Below are positions 13,898 to 27,828 of a stretch of 64,000 nt of DNA, in pieces. The stretch is from Glandiceps talaboti (Eukaryota > Hemichordata > Enteropneusta > Spengelidae). The notes beneath the pieces were generated by a model. That model had not been told where the DNA came from and did not search any database. It worked only from the letters and a program-made list of their open reading frames with translations. Every line of letters starts with the position of its first letter. The stretch's first letter is position 1. Location: positions 680,001-744,000 of the forward strand of contig NC_135553.1 of assembly GCF_964340395.1 (NCBI RefSeq), read 5' to 3'. A program made the translations under genes and the position numbers.

Positions 13898-15782
13898 TGC
13901 TGACAAGATGTCAGTTAAAATTTGGGATTTGCTTCCAGGACATTTTTTGTATGCGAGTGAAAAGTTTCATTAGTAAGTGTTTAGGTCAAGTTCACATTAT
14001 TTCCAGCAGTATTTGTAGATATAACTTGTATTTCTAAAACCAAGAAGAGTTACCCCCTCCCTTGGGCCAGATTTACCCCCCTTCCCAAACGAGATGATAA
14101 ATAATCAAACACAGATACATGGGTTTATTGAGTTCAGAGATAACAAATGAAAATTGAAATATTATTCAAAATTGAAGATGGAAATGTTAGCATCATTATT
14201 CATGTGTTCATATAAACCTAGATTTAGTATGTCTGACTGCACAACATAAGTAATCATACATAGGCCATTGATGAGGCCAGCATATGTAATATGGCTTTAA
14301 TCACAGGATTGATGTGAGACTTAGTGTTGAGATTGTGTCCCATAAATAATTGAAATTCCTAGATATTAGTATTCAAGTGATACTGAAATTTATGTACAGA
14401 AAAACAACATAAAGCAATAGACGGTCTCTCGGCTACAAAGCAACATTTATTAAAGTAGTAAACTTCCTCACTGCAGTATCATATAGGGAAGTGATAGAAT
14501 ACAGTTTATTTTGCATAGGAAAATACATTTTTTTTGAATGACCACCATTCACCTTGCAATGGAGAGATAATTAACAGCCTTTGTCAAAAAAGTAAACTAT
14601 GAAGCCCAGTTTGTTGTACTGTAATGTAGCTTTTTACAATTTTTTGTTAATTTTATGTGCATCGTCCAATTCACCAAACCTTTCCATAGAACAGTTGAGT
14701 CATTCTGTTTAACTGAATTTCCTGTGTATTTAAAATTCATTGAGTTCATTCAATAGTGATAAAAGGGAACAAAACAAATTAACAAATTTTGTGTGAATTA
14801 TACAAAGTTATCAAAATGTTACAACTGTGATTGTTAGGACCTGAGAATAGTTTATTTCAATCATCATTGTTCTGTCATCTTTCTTGATGTAAAGGATTCC
14901 TAAAAAAAAAACAAAAGCAGGATATGTATACGTCTTGGCGTTTCACATCCTTGTTCATTTCCTTATTTATTAGAATATGAAAAGAAAATGAAATCTATCA
15001 TTAGTAGGAAATTCAATGCCTGATTGTTCTGTACTAGTCAAGTATGGATGAGGTCATAGTCCACATTGTCCCGGAAAGTAGAGCCTGAAAAAAAGCAAAG
15101 CAAACTAAAATTAGCTCTTCATATTTAGGGTGGAACATTTCTCACCCACACAGTAATAAAGACAAAAATGTGACATGGCGAGGTAAACATAAACTTTATG
15201 ACCGAATAGCTACAGATATTTACTATGGTTAAATCATTGACAGTATACAACACAGTCATGTTTTTTAAATAACTCTTTCATTTCACTGCCAGTTAAAATC
15301 TATGCATATATTGAATGTCACAGCCTGATAGATACAAATAACCAAGCCATGAACAGACCTAAAGTGTCTTGAAGTGTATGTATGGTGCCAGGACAGTAGT
15401 CAAGTTACTACAAAGATTAAAAACAAAGACATGAATAAAAGGGGAAGAAGTAATGAAAAACTGGCAATAAAACTTCGATCATCATGAAAACACTGTTACG
15501 TAATAAAAGAAATAAAAGAATATTATTAATCTAAATGGAAAAAAAAGCAATAAAATGAAGAGGAAATCAGTTGTTATGGTTGGGTTGCTAGAAGATGTGG
15601 AAGATACAGTTCAATGAGTTTCAATGAATAAAACTGTGTACTTGGCAAGGTCAAAGGTGAAGTCGTGGCGGTCTTATACATTGTGATGTTGTCTTTGTGT
15701 TACTATCTCAAGAACACCTCAACACCAACTGTACTGTGGAAAACTTCATGAGGTCGCAACACAAAGTACTTGTCTCTTGGCT

Positions 15783-18010
15783 ATGATGTCATAGGTGAAT
15801 TAGTGACAGTCATATACATTGTGATGTCATAGGTGAATTAGTGAGTCATATACATTGTGATGTCATAGGTGAATTAGTGACAGTCATATACAGTGTGATG
15901 TCAGGTGAATTAGTGACAGTCATATACATTGTGATGTCATAGGTGAATTAGTGAGTCATATACATTGTGATGTCAGGTGAATTAGTGACAGTCATATACA
16001 TTGTGATGTCATAGGTGAATTAGTGACAGTCATATACAATGTGATGTCATAGGTGAATTAGTGACAGTCATATACAATGTGATGTCATAGGTGAATTAGT
16101 GAGTCATATACATTGTGATGTCATAGGTGAATTAGTGACAGTCATACAGTGTGATGTCATTGGTGAATTAGTGACAGTCATATACAGTGTGATGTCATAG
16201 GTGAATTAGTGAGTCATATACATTGTGATGTCATAGGTGAATTAGTGACAGTCATACAGTGTGATGTCATTGGTGAATTAGTGACAGTCATATACAATGT
16301 GATGTCATAGGTGAATTAGTGACAGTCATATACAGTGTGATGTCATTGGTGAATTAGTGACAGTCATATACAATGTGATGTCATAGGTGAATTAGTGAGT
16401 CATATACATTGTGATGTCATAGGTGAATTAGTGACAGTCATATACATTGTGATGTCATAGGTGAATTAGTGAGTCATATACATTGTGATGTCATAGGTGA
16501 ATTAGTGACAGTCATATGCAATGTGATGTCATAGGTGAATTAGTGAGTCATATACATTGTGATGTCATAGGTGAATTAGTGACAGTCATATACAGTGTGA
16601 TGTCATTGGTGAATTAGTGACAGTCATACATTGTGATGTCATAGGTGAATTAGTGACAATCATATACATTGTGATGTCATAGGTGAATTAGTGAGTCATA
16701 TACATTGTGATGTCATAGGTGAATTAGTGAGTCATATACATTGTGATGTCATAGGTGAATTAGTGACAGTCATATACATTGTGATGTCATAGGTGAATTA
16801 GTGACAGTCATATACATTGTGATGTCATAGGTGAATTAGTGACAGTCATATACAATGTGATGTCATAGGTGAATTAGTGACAGTCATATACATTGTGATG
16901 TCATAGGTGAATTAGTGAGTCATATACATTGTGATGTCATAGGTGAATTAGTGACAGTCATATACATTGTGATGTCATAGTTGAATTAGTGACAGTCATA
17001 TACATTGTGATGTCATAGGTGAATTAGTGACAGTCATATAGATTGTGATGTCATAGGTGAATTAGTGAGTCATATATATTGTGATGTCATAGGTGAATTA
17101 GTGACAGTCATATACAATGTGATGTCATAGGTGAATTAGTGACAGTCATATACAATGTGATGTCATAGTTGAATTAGTGACAGTCATATACATTGTGATG
17201 TCATAGGTGAATTAGTGACAGTCATATACATTGTGATGTCATAGGTGAATTAGTGAGTCATATATATTGTGATGTCATAGGTGAATTAGTGACAGTCATA
17301 TACAATGTGATGTCATAGGTGAATTAGTGACAGTCATATACATTGTGATGTCATAGTTGAATTAGTGACAGTCATATACATTGTGATGTCATAGGTGAAT
17401 TAGTGACAGTCATATAGATTGTGATGTCATAGGTGAATTAGTGAGTCATATATATTGTGATGTCATAGGTGAATTAGTGACAGTCATATACAATGTGATG
17501 TCATAGGTGAATTAGTGACAGTCATATACAATGTGATGTCATAGTTGAATTAGTGACAGTCATATACATTGTGATGTCATAGGTGAATTAGTGACAGTCA
17601 TATACATTGTGATGTCATAGGTGAATTAGTGAGTCATATATATTGTGATGTCATAGGTGAATTAGTGACAGTCATATACAATGTGATGTCATAGGTGAAT
17701 TAGTGACAGTCATATACAATGTGATGTCATAGTTGAATTAGTGACAGTCATATACATTGTGATGTCATAGGTGAATTAGTGACAGTCATATACAATGTGA
17801 TGTCATAGGTGAATTAGTGACAGTCATATACATTGTGATGTCATAGGTGAATTAGTGACAGTCATATACATTGTGATGTCATAGTTGAATTAGTGACAGT
17901 CATATACATTGTGATGTCATAGGTGAATTAGTGACAGTCATATACAATGTGATGTCATAGGTGAATTAGTGAGTCATATATATTGTGATGTCATAGGTGA
18001 ATTAGTGACC
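15783..18010. repeat. 38/36-bp minisatellite, about 59 copies, with AP-1-like sites
   Basis: The long unit carries TGATGTCATAGGTGAATTAG then TGACAGTCATATACATTG. The short unit lacks CA, changing GTGACAGTCAT to GTGAGTCAT, which makes a perfect TGAGTCA. I count 15 short units. Around 17050-17640 short units recur about every 188 bp (one short plus four long), which is a higher-order repeat. Diverged flanking units are visible near 15650 and 18040-18090. Confidence 0.93.
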
Positions 18011-18114
18011 AGCTTACATATTGTAATGTCATCAGTAAACTAGTGCTATAGTGTCAATGAATATAAATTTTATACAGTGTGATGTCATAAATGGAAGTGT
18101 GGGAGATCAGAATA

Positions 18115-18540
18115 ATTTTTTAGCACAACTGAACTGATAAGGTTCAGTAGTACTATGGGCATGGCAAAGTGTCTGTCTGTGTGGATGTGTGTAAACAACT
18201 CAAAGTCAAAAACTGCTTGACCAATTGCACCATTGGCGCTATTTTTGCTGCTTTGTTTGGCAACTCTTATATGGCAGTGTAAAATCAACAATGTGTACAA
18301 TATCTCAAAGAGTAAACTTCATGGAAACTCACGTCAAATGACTACATGTATGTATCTTGAACTACTTGTAATATGCAAATTGACCATGACCTTGGTCATC
18401 AAGGTTAAATGTCAAAGAATTTATCAAGGTCAAATGTCAAAGAATTCATCTATTTATCTATTTTTGGCATATTGTTCTCATGGACACACCCCAAATATGT
18501 AAATATACTAACTCAAATATATGGGTTGGAGTCTTTTTCT
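18115..18540 (+). mobile_element. Pearl/HINE-like element, family B copy 1
   Basis: It begins ATTTTTTAG, then a hairpin of AGCACAACTGAAC paired with GTTCAGTAGTACT. A short TCTG/TGTG stretch follows, then a body with 'aaaaactgcttgaccaattgc' type sequence, also seen at 21070. The right limit is approximate. It sits directly after the 38-bp minisatellite. Confidence 0.55.
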
Positions 18541-19178
18541 GTTCATAAAAATGCAAATACGGAAAAGCTTTCAGACATTTTCATGAATAAAAGTGTGTAC
18601 CAAACTGTAGAAATATAGTCACGATGTTACCGGGAAAAATGACAGAGTGTGTCTCCTTTGCAATGTAGATAATATCTTATTTTGAAATAAAACACTTTGT
18701 GATGTATTAATTACCACATTTTTGCTTCCTATTTTAATTAAACACTTTCGTCATAATGACAGCATTTCTCTCTAAGTAGTATACAAAGGTTCATCTATAT
18801 TTTCCCTTTTGCATAGTACCAGCAATTCTTAAAACCTTTCATTTTGCATACTAGTCTATAACATTTTATCATTTTTTCTGCTTTGAATTATGTATTATAT
18901 GCTTTTGTCATGACAATGTTTTTTGTTGAGTGAGTAGATCTATTTTATTTCCACAGGTATTTTACAGGCTTCCCCACCCAAATTTTGGCATAAGGCACAA
19001 AATTGAAAGTTTAGTCAAAATCCCAATTCCAGTTTCCAAACCCTGATTAATCTAGCTATCATGGTTTTGATCAAGAACAGAATAGAGCAATGTTACAAAT
19101 AAAATACAATCCTCCATTCTAAAAAAATGAATGAAAAGAAAGGTGTAAGAGTATATGCCTATTATGAATGATGGAATA

Positions 19179-19558
19179 GTACAGGAGTTCTATATGCACA
19201 GAACAGTACAAGAGTTCTATATGCACAGTACAGGAGTTCTATATGCACAGAACAGTACAAGAGTTCTATATGCACAGTACAGGAGTTCTATATGTACAGT
19301 ACAGGTTCTATATGCACAGTACAGGAGTTCTATATGCACAGTATGAGAGTTCTATATGCACAGTACGAGAGTTCTATATGCACAGTACATGAGTTCTATA
19401 TGCACATTACAGGAGTTCTATATGCACAGTGCAGGAGTTCTATATGCACAGTATAGGAGTTCTATATGCACAGTGCAAGAGTTCTACATGCACAGTGCGA
19501 GAGTTCTGTATGCACAGGTATGGGAGTTCTATATGCACACTATGGGAGTTCTATGTGT
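19179..19558. repeat. 22-bp minisatellite, about 17 copies
   Basis: The unit is GAGTTCTATATGCACAGTAC plus two bases. The 22-bp period cycles through all three frames and gives the GVLYAQYRSSICT-like peptides of the open frames here. They have no gene context. Confidence 0.92.
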
Positions 19559-19749
19559 GCATATCATGATAACCCTACCTTACTTACCAATAGAGATTTT
19601 AATCCGATAGAAAAAAATTTGACAATCACATTACTATTTGAAGGACATTGTTCATTCAAATAACATGCTCATGTATTGTATTCTTGAAAAAATTATATAA
19701 ATGGTGTCAGATGGTAGGCTGCTAAGCAGCATGGATGAATGTGAAATAA

Positions 19750-20320
19750 TATAATGTTCGTTAGTATAGCATGTACAATGGTTAAATGCAGTCCCTGTAT
19801 AGAATGTTATGCAGTCATGTATAGCATGTACATGGTTGATGCAGTCTGTATAGCATGTAGGTGGTTAATGCATTCCATGTATAACATGTAATGCAGTCAT
19901 GTATAGCAAGTGATGCAGTATTCTATAGCATGTACATGGTTTATATAGTCCTGTATTAGTATGCACTTGGTTGCAACATGTTCTACAGGAGTCCATCACA
20001 AATTACCATATCCAATACTTAGGTATGGTATGTGATGCAGTTCTGAATAGCATGCACATGTTTGATGCAGTCCTGTATAGCATGTACATGGTTGATGTAC
20101 TTTGGTTGATGTGGTTCTTTTGTGGTATGGTATGTAATGCAGTCCTGTAGAGCATGTACATGATTGATGCAGTCCTGTAGCATGTGATGTAGTATTACTA
20201 TAATATCTCATGTACATGGTTGATGCATTCCACGTATATGTAATGGTTGATGCAGTCCCTATTCAACAATGTACATGGTTAATGTAGTCCCTACAGAGCA
20301 TATGCAGTCCTTGTAGTCCA
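19750..20320. repeat. Decayed minisatellite of about 30 bp
   Basis: Irregular copies of 'tagcatgtacatggttgatgcagtc' pieces, with many indels. It is an old array. Confidence 0.7.
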
Positions 20321-20850
20321 AAGATGCATAGTTTACAAACTAAATGTATATTTAATTGCTCATTATTTCAGACATATATTTAAATGATTGCATAGTTTAT
20401 CCTATAGTGTATAGTCTATTTCAGTTTTAATTAATCGTCATTTTATAATCTAGTTTAATGTTATACCCAATCTTAATTTTATGCCATTGTACCACCTCAA
20501 AATTATAGAATGATATTGAAGATATTTACTGAAATGCATATGAACTTTCCTGGTGAAATGCATTAGGACCGAAGTCTTGTTTTAATGTCACTTTTGGGGC
20601 AAAAATAATTTGTTTTCATTGTATTTTGTTATCAATTAGTATAATATGAGCTTTGACTAAAATTACCATAATTTGCAGGAAGTCCATGAAATGAAATTGC
20701 ATAATTTTATTTATTATGTACATGTGTCTGGTTACGTATGATACAACAGTCAAACCAAAATTGTGTTAAATAAAATAGTACCAAACATACAATTAGAAAA
20801 ATACACAGTTCTATTCTTCACTATTATGTCAAATTACCTAAATTACCCAA

Positions 20851-20903
20851 ATTTTTAGCACAACTGAACAAGGTTCAGTAGTGCTATAGGCATGGTGAAA
20901 TAT

Positions 20904-20946
<43 letters not shown>

Positions 20947-22095
20947 CGTGCGTGCATGCATGTGTGTGTGTGTGTGTGTGTGTGCGTGCGTGTGCGTGTG
21001 TGTGTGTGCGTGCGTGCGTGTGTGTGCGCATGCGGATGTGTGTGAGTATGTCTGTAAATGACAAAGTAAAAAACTGCCAGACCGATTGCCTTGGTATTTA
21101 GTGGAGACATTACTTATGGCGTGTAGATGAGAAATTGTTCAAACGAAAATTATTGCATCAGAGATGTGCGTTTTGGGTCAAAAGATTTAAAGTTCAAAAC
21201 TACTGGGCAGATTGGCCTGAAATTTGGTAGGAACGTTCTTGGGGTGTGTAAATGAAGATTTATTGATGACATGATGATTCCATCAGTAATATGCAAATTA
21301 GGGCTATTAAAAAATGTGTCTTTTTGGGTCAAAAATCTTTAATTCCAAAACTACTGAGCAGATTGGGCTGACGTTTAATGGGGATGCATCTGGGGGTGTA
21401 TAGATGAAGATATATTTACGCATATAATGAGCTCTCATCAGTGATATGCAAATTAGGTGTAAAAATGTGAATTTTGGTCAAAATTTTATCTCAAAAAGTA
21501 CTTGGTCAATGAGACTGAAACTTAGATGTTTCTAGAAGTGTTATTCTGCAGATTTTCTTCAAAACATTTTGAACCAATGGGCCCTAGCAACCATGACCAT
21601 GCCCTTAGCAACAACCAAATGGCAGTATATTTTGGTCAAATAACATTATCTGATAGGCAAGTGAGTAAACATTCAAAAAATGCAACCATGACCACACCCA
21701 TAGCAACAGCCAAACGGTGGTGTATTTCACAAAGATAACAGGGCTTCTTAGACAAGTGAACAAACATTCAAGTGTATGCAAATATGCCTAGCAACAAGAC
21801 CACGCCCATGGCAACAGCCAAATGATCACATATATTGCAAAGATAACAGGGATAATAGACAAACAAATAAACATTCAAAAACATATGCAAATATACCTAG
21901 CAACAAGACTACACCCATAGCAACAGCCAAACGATCATGTATATTGCAAAGACAACATCAGGGATTCATAGACAAGGGAATGAACATTCAAAAAATGTAT
22001 GCAGATATGTCTAGCAATATGGTCACACCCATAGCAACAGCCAAATGATCGCGTATATTGCAAAGATAACAACAGGATTTGCTAGTCAACATGAT
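20851..22095 (+). mobile_element. Pearl/HINE-like element, family B copy 2, with core tandem repeats
   Basis: It starts ATTTTTAG, then a hairpin of AGCACAACTGAAC, AAG, GTTCAGTAGTGCT (one mismatch in 13 bp), then a TG/CGTG microsatellite (20905-21045). About four diverged units of roughly 150 bp follow (21060-21520) with 'gggcagattggcctg' and 'atatgcaaatta'. Then come about five units of 100-115 bp (21580-22095) with 'cccatagcaacagccaaa'. Hairpin, microsatellite and tandem core is the Pearl/DINE-1 design. The link of the last block to the element is supported by a degenerate copy at 28670-28930 that has both parts in the same order. Confidence 0.65.
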
Positions 22096-22254
22096 CATTT
22101 TTAAAACAGTACAGCTATGCTACAACGCCATTGGTGCTATGTTTTATTAATTAAGGATGGCAAAATTTCTTTTCCTTCTTACTTTATATTTTCCAGATTA
22201 GCTTGTTATATGTTAAAAAGAAAAAACTCTGTAAATTACCTTTTCTGTTATTTC

Positions 22255-22625
22255 CAGGGTAATGGATATACTATAACATAGCAATACTGTTCATACATAG
22301 TCTATGCCAATTTGGAGTCCTGTGTGTCCATACCAACATACATAACATAGCAATACTGTTCAGTACATGCATAGTCTATGTCAATTTGTGAGTCTTGTGT
22401 GTCCATAACTAATGCACATAACATAGCTATTCTGTTCATACAGTCTGTGCCAATTTGGAGTCCTGTGTGAGATCTATACTAACATACATAGCATAGCAAT
22501 ACTGTTCATACAGTCTGTGCGAATTTGTGTCATCCATACTAAGGTACATAACATAGCAATACTGTTCAGTACATGCATAGTCTGTTTCAATTTGAAGTCC
22601 TGTGTGTCCATACTAATCTTATTCT
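22255..22625. repeat. Tandem repeat of about 70-95 bp, about 5 copies
   Basis: Each unit has 'acataacatagcaatactg', a 'agtct.tgcc.atttg' stretch and 'gtcctgtgtgtccata', with internal indels. Confidence 0.8.
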
Positions 22626-23254
22626 ACCACATTATCGGCTGCTGTTGCAGATAATGTAGATCATCCATCAGTGCCTGATTCCAATTCCCTTTGTTTATCT
22701 CACACTTCTATATCTTTGCCAACATTAACCTTTCACTAATGCCAATCTTGTCCCCATACGATAACCTAGCTGTAAAAGTGTTACTGAATGGTACCATATT
22801 TTAATTGCTAAGGTCAGTATTTCTGCTGGGTGTTACAAATTTTCACAAACAGGAAGAGTACATGTTCATTGATTGTAAACACTGCAGGTATTCTTTGTTA
22901 TAATGCAGTTATTACAAATAAATGAGAAATTATATTTAGAATGGAGGATAGTTAACTTGAATAAGTGAATATGGTAAACATTCTAAAGCTACACTTATTA
23001 TGCAATGAAACGTAGATAGAGTTTAATTATAACATTTGTTGCGTTAGTCTGTAACATATAGGAATATATAAGAATGGACTGAGTTTTTCTATGAGAATTA
23101 GGATGAAGTGTGTGGGAATGGATATGTGTATTTGAGTATGGGTGGAAGAGGCCGTGTACACATATATATTCTATAGGACAGACTGTGAACAATGGACTAT
23201 GAGTATAGGATGACTTTAGTGAGAATGGACAATGATTATGACTACAGGATCAAG

Positions 23255-24308
23255 GTAGGTGAGAATGACCAGTGAGTCAGTATTTCTACAGAGTAGTATG
23301 AGTGAGTGAGTATTTCTACAGAGTAGAGGTTTGTAAGAGTGGACAGTGAGTATTTCTATAGGATAGAGGTTTGTGAGAGTGGACAGTGAGTATTTCTATA
23401 GGATAGAGGTTTGTGAGAGTGGACAGTGAGTATTTCTATAGGATATAGGTTTGTGAGAATGGCCAATGAGTGAGTATTTCTACAGAGTAGAGGTTTGTAA
23501 GAGTGGACAGTGAGTATTTCTATAGGATAGAGGTTTGTGAGAGTGGACAGTGAGTATTTCTATAGGATAGAGGTTTGAGAGAGTGGACAGTGAGTATTTC
23601 TACAGAGTAGAGGTTTGTAAGAGTGGACAGTGAGTATTTCTATAGGATAGAGGTTTGTAAGAGTGGACAGTGAGTATTTTTACAGAGTAGAGGTTTGTAA
23701 GAGTGGACAGTGAGTATTTCTACAGAGTAGAGGTTTGTAAGAGTGGACAGAGTATTTCTATAGGATAGAGGTTTGTGAGAGTGGACAGTGAGTATTTCTA
23801 CAGCGCAGAGGTTTGTAAGAGTGGACAGAGTATTTCTATAGGATAGAGGTTTGTGAGAGTGGACAGTGAGTATTTCTACAGAGTAGAGGTTTGTGAGAGT
23901 GGACAGTGAGTATTTCTATAGGATAGAGGTTTGTAAGAGTGGACAGAGTATTTCTATAGGATAGAGGTTTGTGAGAGTGGACAGCGAGTTTCTATAGGAT
24001 AGAGGTTTGTAAGAGTGGACTGAGTATTTCTATAGGATAGAGGTTTGTAAGAGTGGACAGTGAGTATTTTTACAGAGTAGAGGTTTGTGAGAATGGACAG
24101 TGAGTATTTCTATAGGATAGAGGTTTGTAAGAGTGGACAGTGAGTATTTCTATAGGATAGAGGTTTGTAAGAGTGGACAGTGAGTATTTCTACAGAGTAG
24201 AGGTTTGTGAGAATGGACAGTGAGTATTTCTATAGGATAGAGGTTTGTAAGAGTGGACAGTGAGTATTTCTATAGGATAGAGGTTTGTAAGAGTGGACAG
24301 TGAGTATT
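23255..24308. repeat. 40-bp minisatellite, about 26 copies
   Basis: The unit has GTGAGTATTTCTATAGGATA then GAGGTTTGTAAGAGTGGACA. Two alternating variants (TATAGGATAG and ACAGAGTAG) mark subfamilies. Confidence 0.95.
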
Positions 24309-24754
24309 ATTTTGTCTGAGGCACAGTGATACTAATAGCAATTATTGTAATAAATTACTTTATTATATCCTTGAAAGGATATTTCCTGGACCAATGATTT
24401 GCAGTAAATATTAAATACACAATGCTAACAATTTTTTTTCCATTTGAAATTAACAAAAATACTTTCATGAAACACTATGTATTTAATCATATTAAATGAA
24501 CTATATATGAAAACTAACTCGTCATTATTTAAGGGAAGGTATAGTATAAATAAAATTGATAATCATATTTATAATGACAGTTCTTTAGATAGATAAAACT
24601 CATTCAGACTACCAAACACAGTAGAACATAGTAGTGTGGATCACCCAGTTGAGCCCAATATGTATTAATTGATTCTCATATTGGATGCCTGAAATTGGAC
24701 AATCTAGTTCATTAATATTTTTATTTCAAATTCCATACTCAAGCCAAGTTATCG

Positions 24755-25060
24755 TCTTTGAACAGAAAATATGGTTTATATACCTTGGTTTTTCTATGTC
24801 AAGACAACCAATGTCTATGTCACTGGTTTTGTCATACTAGAAATATGAGTGAAAATGTTCAAAATCATCATTATTTTTGCCAATTTTTCATAAATTATGA
24901 TTGAGGAGGTATGAATATATTATTCCCCAATATTTGTCTTCATTCAGCTGGAAAATACTTGTGACCTAAGGGTTTGTCACTACTCACTAGTAGCTCATAC
25001 CCTTAGGTCACTCATTTTTCCTCAGCTGAACAAATACAAATACAGTATTGGGTATAATAT
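24755..25060 (+). mobile_element. Foldback MITE, copy 1 (about 300 bp)
   Basis: The right half (24919-25059) is itself an imperfect palindrome: GTGACCTAAGGGTTTGTCAC on the left faces CCCTTAGGTCACTC on the right, and outer ends CCCCAATATT face TATTGGG. The left half carries 'aatatgagtgaaaatgttcaaaat'-like sequence. The whole unit recurs inverted at 44513-44820. No coding capacity. Confidence 0.75.
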
Positions 25061-26504
25061 CTAAATGTATGCTGTGTCTGTTTGTTTATACAATTTATTT
25101 CAGTCTATTTTTACTTGCAAGGTAAAGTTTGACAGTCTACAATGAACTTGACTTGGTTAAATAGTGCTACTTTCAAAATCTCAGATCAACATGTGTTCAA
25201 CATGTTGTACTGGGAAATAGCATATTCTATACACAGGCTGCTGACTCAGTTGGTCAGTAACTGAAAAGAATGAAAATATTTACAAAACGTGATAAATGCT
25301 TTCAGTACAATACCTAGTGATATAAAAAAATACCCACATTTGTTCAAAAGGAGGTGGAACACTACATATAACTGTTTCAGAGCACACAGGAAATTATTTG
25401 CATAAAAGAACTGAAATTGATCAAATAAAAGGTTAAATCCAATATTTGAAATGGAGACAAATGCAAAGAGAAAGACAATAAGGAACAACATTACATTTCA
25501 TTACTAGTGTTTGCATGTTTAAAAAACTTGAAGTGGCAATATGTACATTGAAATAACAATTGAAAGCATATGTTAATAATGGGTGGAAACAAGACTTGGA
25601 TTTGAAAGTGAAAGGTTATACCTCGTGTTAGATTGTTGTATCATTTTGTCTTAACTGAAGTGATGGCTAACAGGATTACTCATTGTATGGCTTGAAAAGA
25701 TAGCACTTGAAAGAACACAAGTTATGGTAAATAAGACTATCGCAATTCTATAGTGGTATTTCTTCTTTATGCAGACATTTATGGATCCTTTTAATTCATC
25801 AATAAAATCTTTGTACATTATAGTGAATTGAAATCAAACTGTAAATGTCTTGACATCTGCTGAGTTCAACTCACAATCCATACAAGTATAATTCTCCTGT
25901 ATGTATGTGTGGGTGGGTGGGTGGGTTGGAGCACAGATTGTGGGATACAAGTAGTCAATCTACTCTCTCCTAGAATGCCTTACATTAAGTAAATAATTAG
26001 TTGTTCATTATTCATCGTAAATATTCCAAAATGTTTGACCAATATGTTCGATGTGATCTTAGATAATTGATTTGCAAATTCAAGTGATCATTCTTTATAG
26101 AGGAAAGGATATATTTTGTTCAGGCAGATTATTATGACAGCCATTTCCTTGGTTGCCTTTTTTCCTCCGATGGGATTAATGTTCATGTATGTAATGCTGA
26201 TATTTGAATAATCTGCATAATCACATCACATTTTGCTTTCACCAATCAACTTCTGTTATGACTAGAGATAATTTGGATGACAGACATTTGATAAAGATGA
26301 CTCTTAGTCTTAGATAAAGTGCTTAGTCCGCCATGACCATATACAGGCCACCTATACATATTATAACATATATTTATATTCAATATTAAACTCACTTTTT
26401 AGTGGTTTACTTGCCTGAAATACCTCATGCAATTTAATAATATGTTTGCAGGAACCAAACTTAGTAATCCAACAGTACCGTATAGGTAAATTCCAGGCTG
26501 TTTT

Positions 26505-27105
26505 TGTTAAAATGCTTTGACGTCAAAGTTGTAATGATGCACTGCAAAACACACATTACTCAAGGCAATCTTGTCAGTGTTGTGAATCCCAGAGGCTGTA
26601 TTTTATATTTAAAAGAAAAAAAGGCAACATGTTCAACAGATATACAGTGTAACCTCTGTATGTTATTATTATTAACAAGTTTTATTTTATTTGTCACATG
26701 CACGCATGGACACACACACACACACACACACATACACACACACATGCGCACACATGGACACACACACACACACCCCATCATACCACATCACACATGTACA
26801 CACACGTTCAAATGATTGAGCTTTTTCAAATTTCAGTACTTTTATAAAAAAACAATAAGACATTAAAAGTACCTGTATGCCACTAATGTTGTTAAGTGCT
26901 GTGACATCAAAGTTATAATGACGAACTGCTGAGCACTCAAAGCAGTGTTGTCAGTGTTGTGAAGCACAAATTTAGGCTTATATTATATTTAGAAACGAAA
27001 GAAAAAAAGGCAATCTATATTTACCAGATATGCAGAACCAGTTTATTTAAATTTGTTACCTACATAGACATGTACACACACAAAAAAACCCCCACACACA
27101 TGAAA
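26505..27105. repeat. Tandem duplication of a segment of about 380 bp carrying a CA microsatellite
   Basis: The two halves, about 26505-26800 and 26885-27105, share 'tgacatcaaagtt.taatga', 'gtcagtgttgtgaa' and 'agaaaaaaaggcaa' in the same order, and each ends in a CA-rich tract (26708-26772 and 27073-27103). They have diverged well below identity. Confidence 0.7.
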
Positions 27106-27142
27106 TCAAAACATTACACTAAGTACTGTAAATGTTCAGTGT

Positions 27143-27350
27143 ATTTTTAGTCCCATGCTGTAGGGACTATCAGAATGAGCTCCATCTGCCTGTCTTTCCA
27201 TACATCCATGCATTGTCCTGGCACAAAGGTTACATATCATATGGGACATATACATGTCACTTTGTTTCACTTTGTTTGGCATATCCAAATTTGACTGAAC
27301 GGCGGCAATATTTGTAATTATATTAAAATCAATATTTATGGCATAACTCA
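27143..27350 (+). mobile_element. Hairpin-ended element, family C
   Basis: It begins ATTTTTAG, then a hairpin of AGTCCC (27149-27154) and GGGACT (27163-27168), then TAT, then a degenerate CTGTCT/CATC stretch and a short body. Layout and the ATTTTTA end match families A and B, although the hairpin sequence is different. The right end is not defined. Confidence 0.5.
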
Positions 27351-27654
27351 AAACTGTAATACACAGAGACTCCGTTCAAGTATCTCTCCCCCCCCCCATA
27401 TTATCAGGTACAAGCTTTCTTTTAAGCCAAGATATCAGTAGAAGTAATGGTTTTAAACATGGTGCCATTCAAAGATGTATGACAACTTATAATGATCTCT
27501 GTTGTTGATATAGTATTTCGAATATTGACTGATTTATCTGAGAAATTTTAAAAATGCAATTTTACAAGAATTTCAAGTCCAGTTGGCAAAATTGATATTT
27601 GCCTTTTAATGTGTTTTTATGTGCTTTTTTGTTAGCTTTGTTTGTTTGACACGT

Positions 27655-27741
27655 TTTTGTGTTTTGTATTATCTTTTTCTTGAGTTTTTCATTTTTTAGG
27701 AGCATTTAAATAAGACTTGCTCCCCTTTGTCTTCCAGTACA

Positions 27742-27824
<83 letters not shown>

Positions 27825-27828
27825 ATTA
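27655..27828 (+). mobile_element. 3' tail of a non-LTR retroposon with an ATAA array
   Basis: A T-rich stretch is followed by a short stem, GGAGCA with TGCTCC, then CTTCCAGTAC and about 21 ATAA units. A 3' stem-loop followed by a short tandem tail is usual for CR1/L2-type LINEs and their SINEs. No coding part precedes it. Confidence 0.5.
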
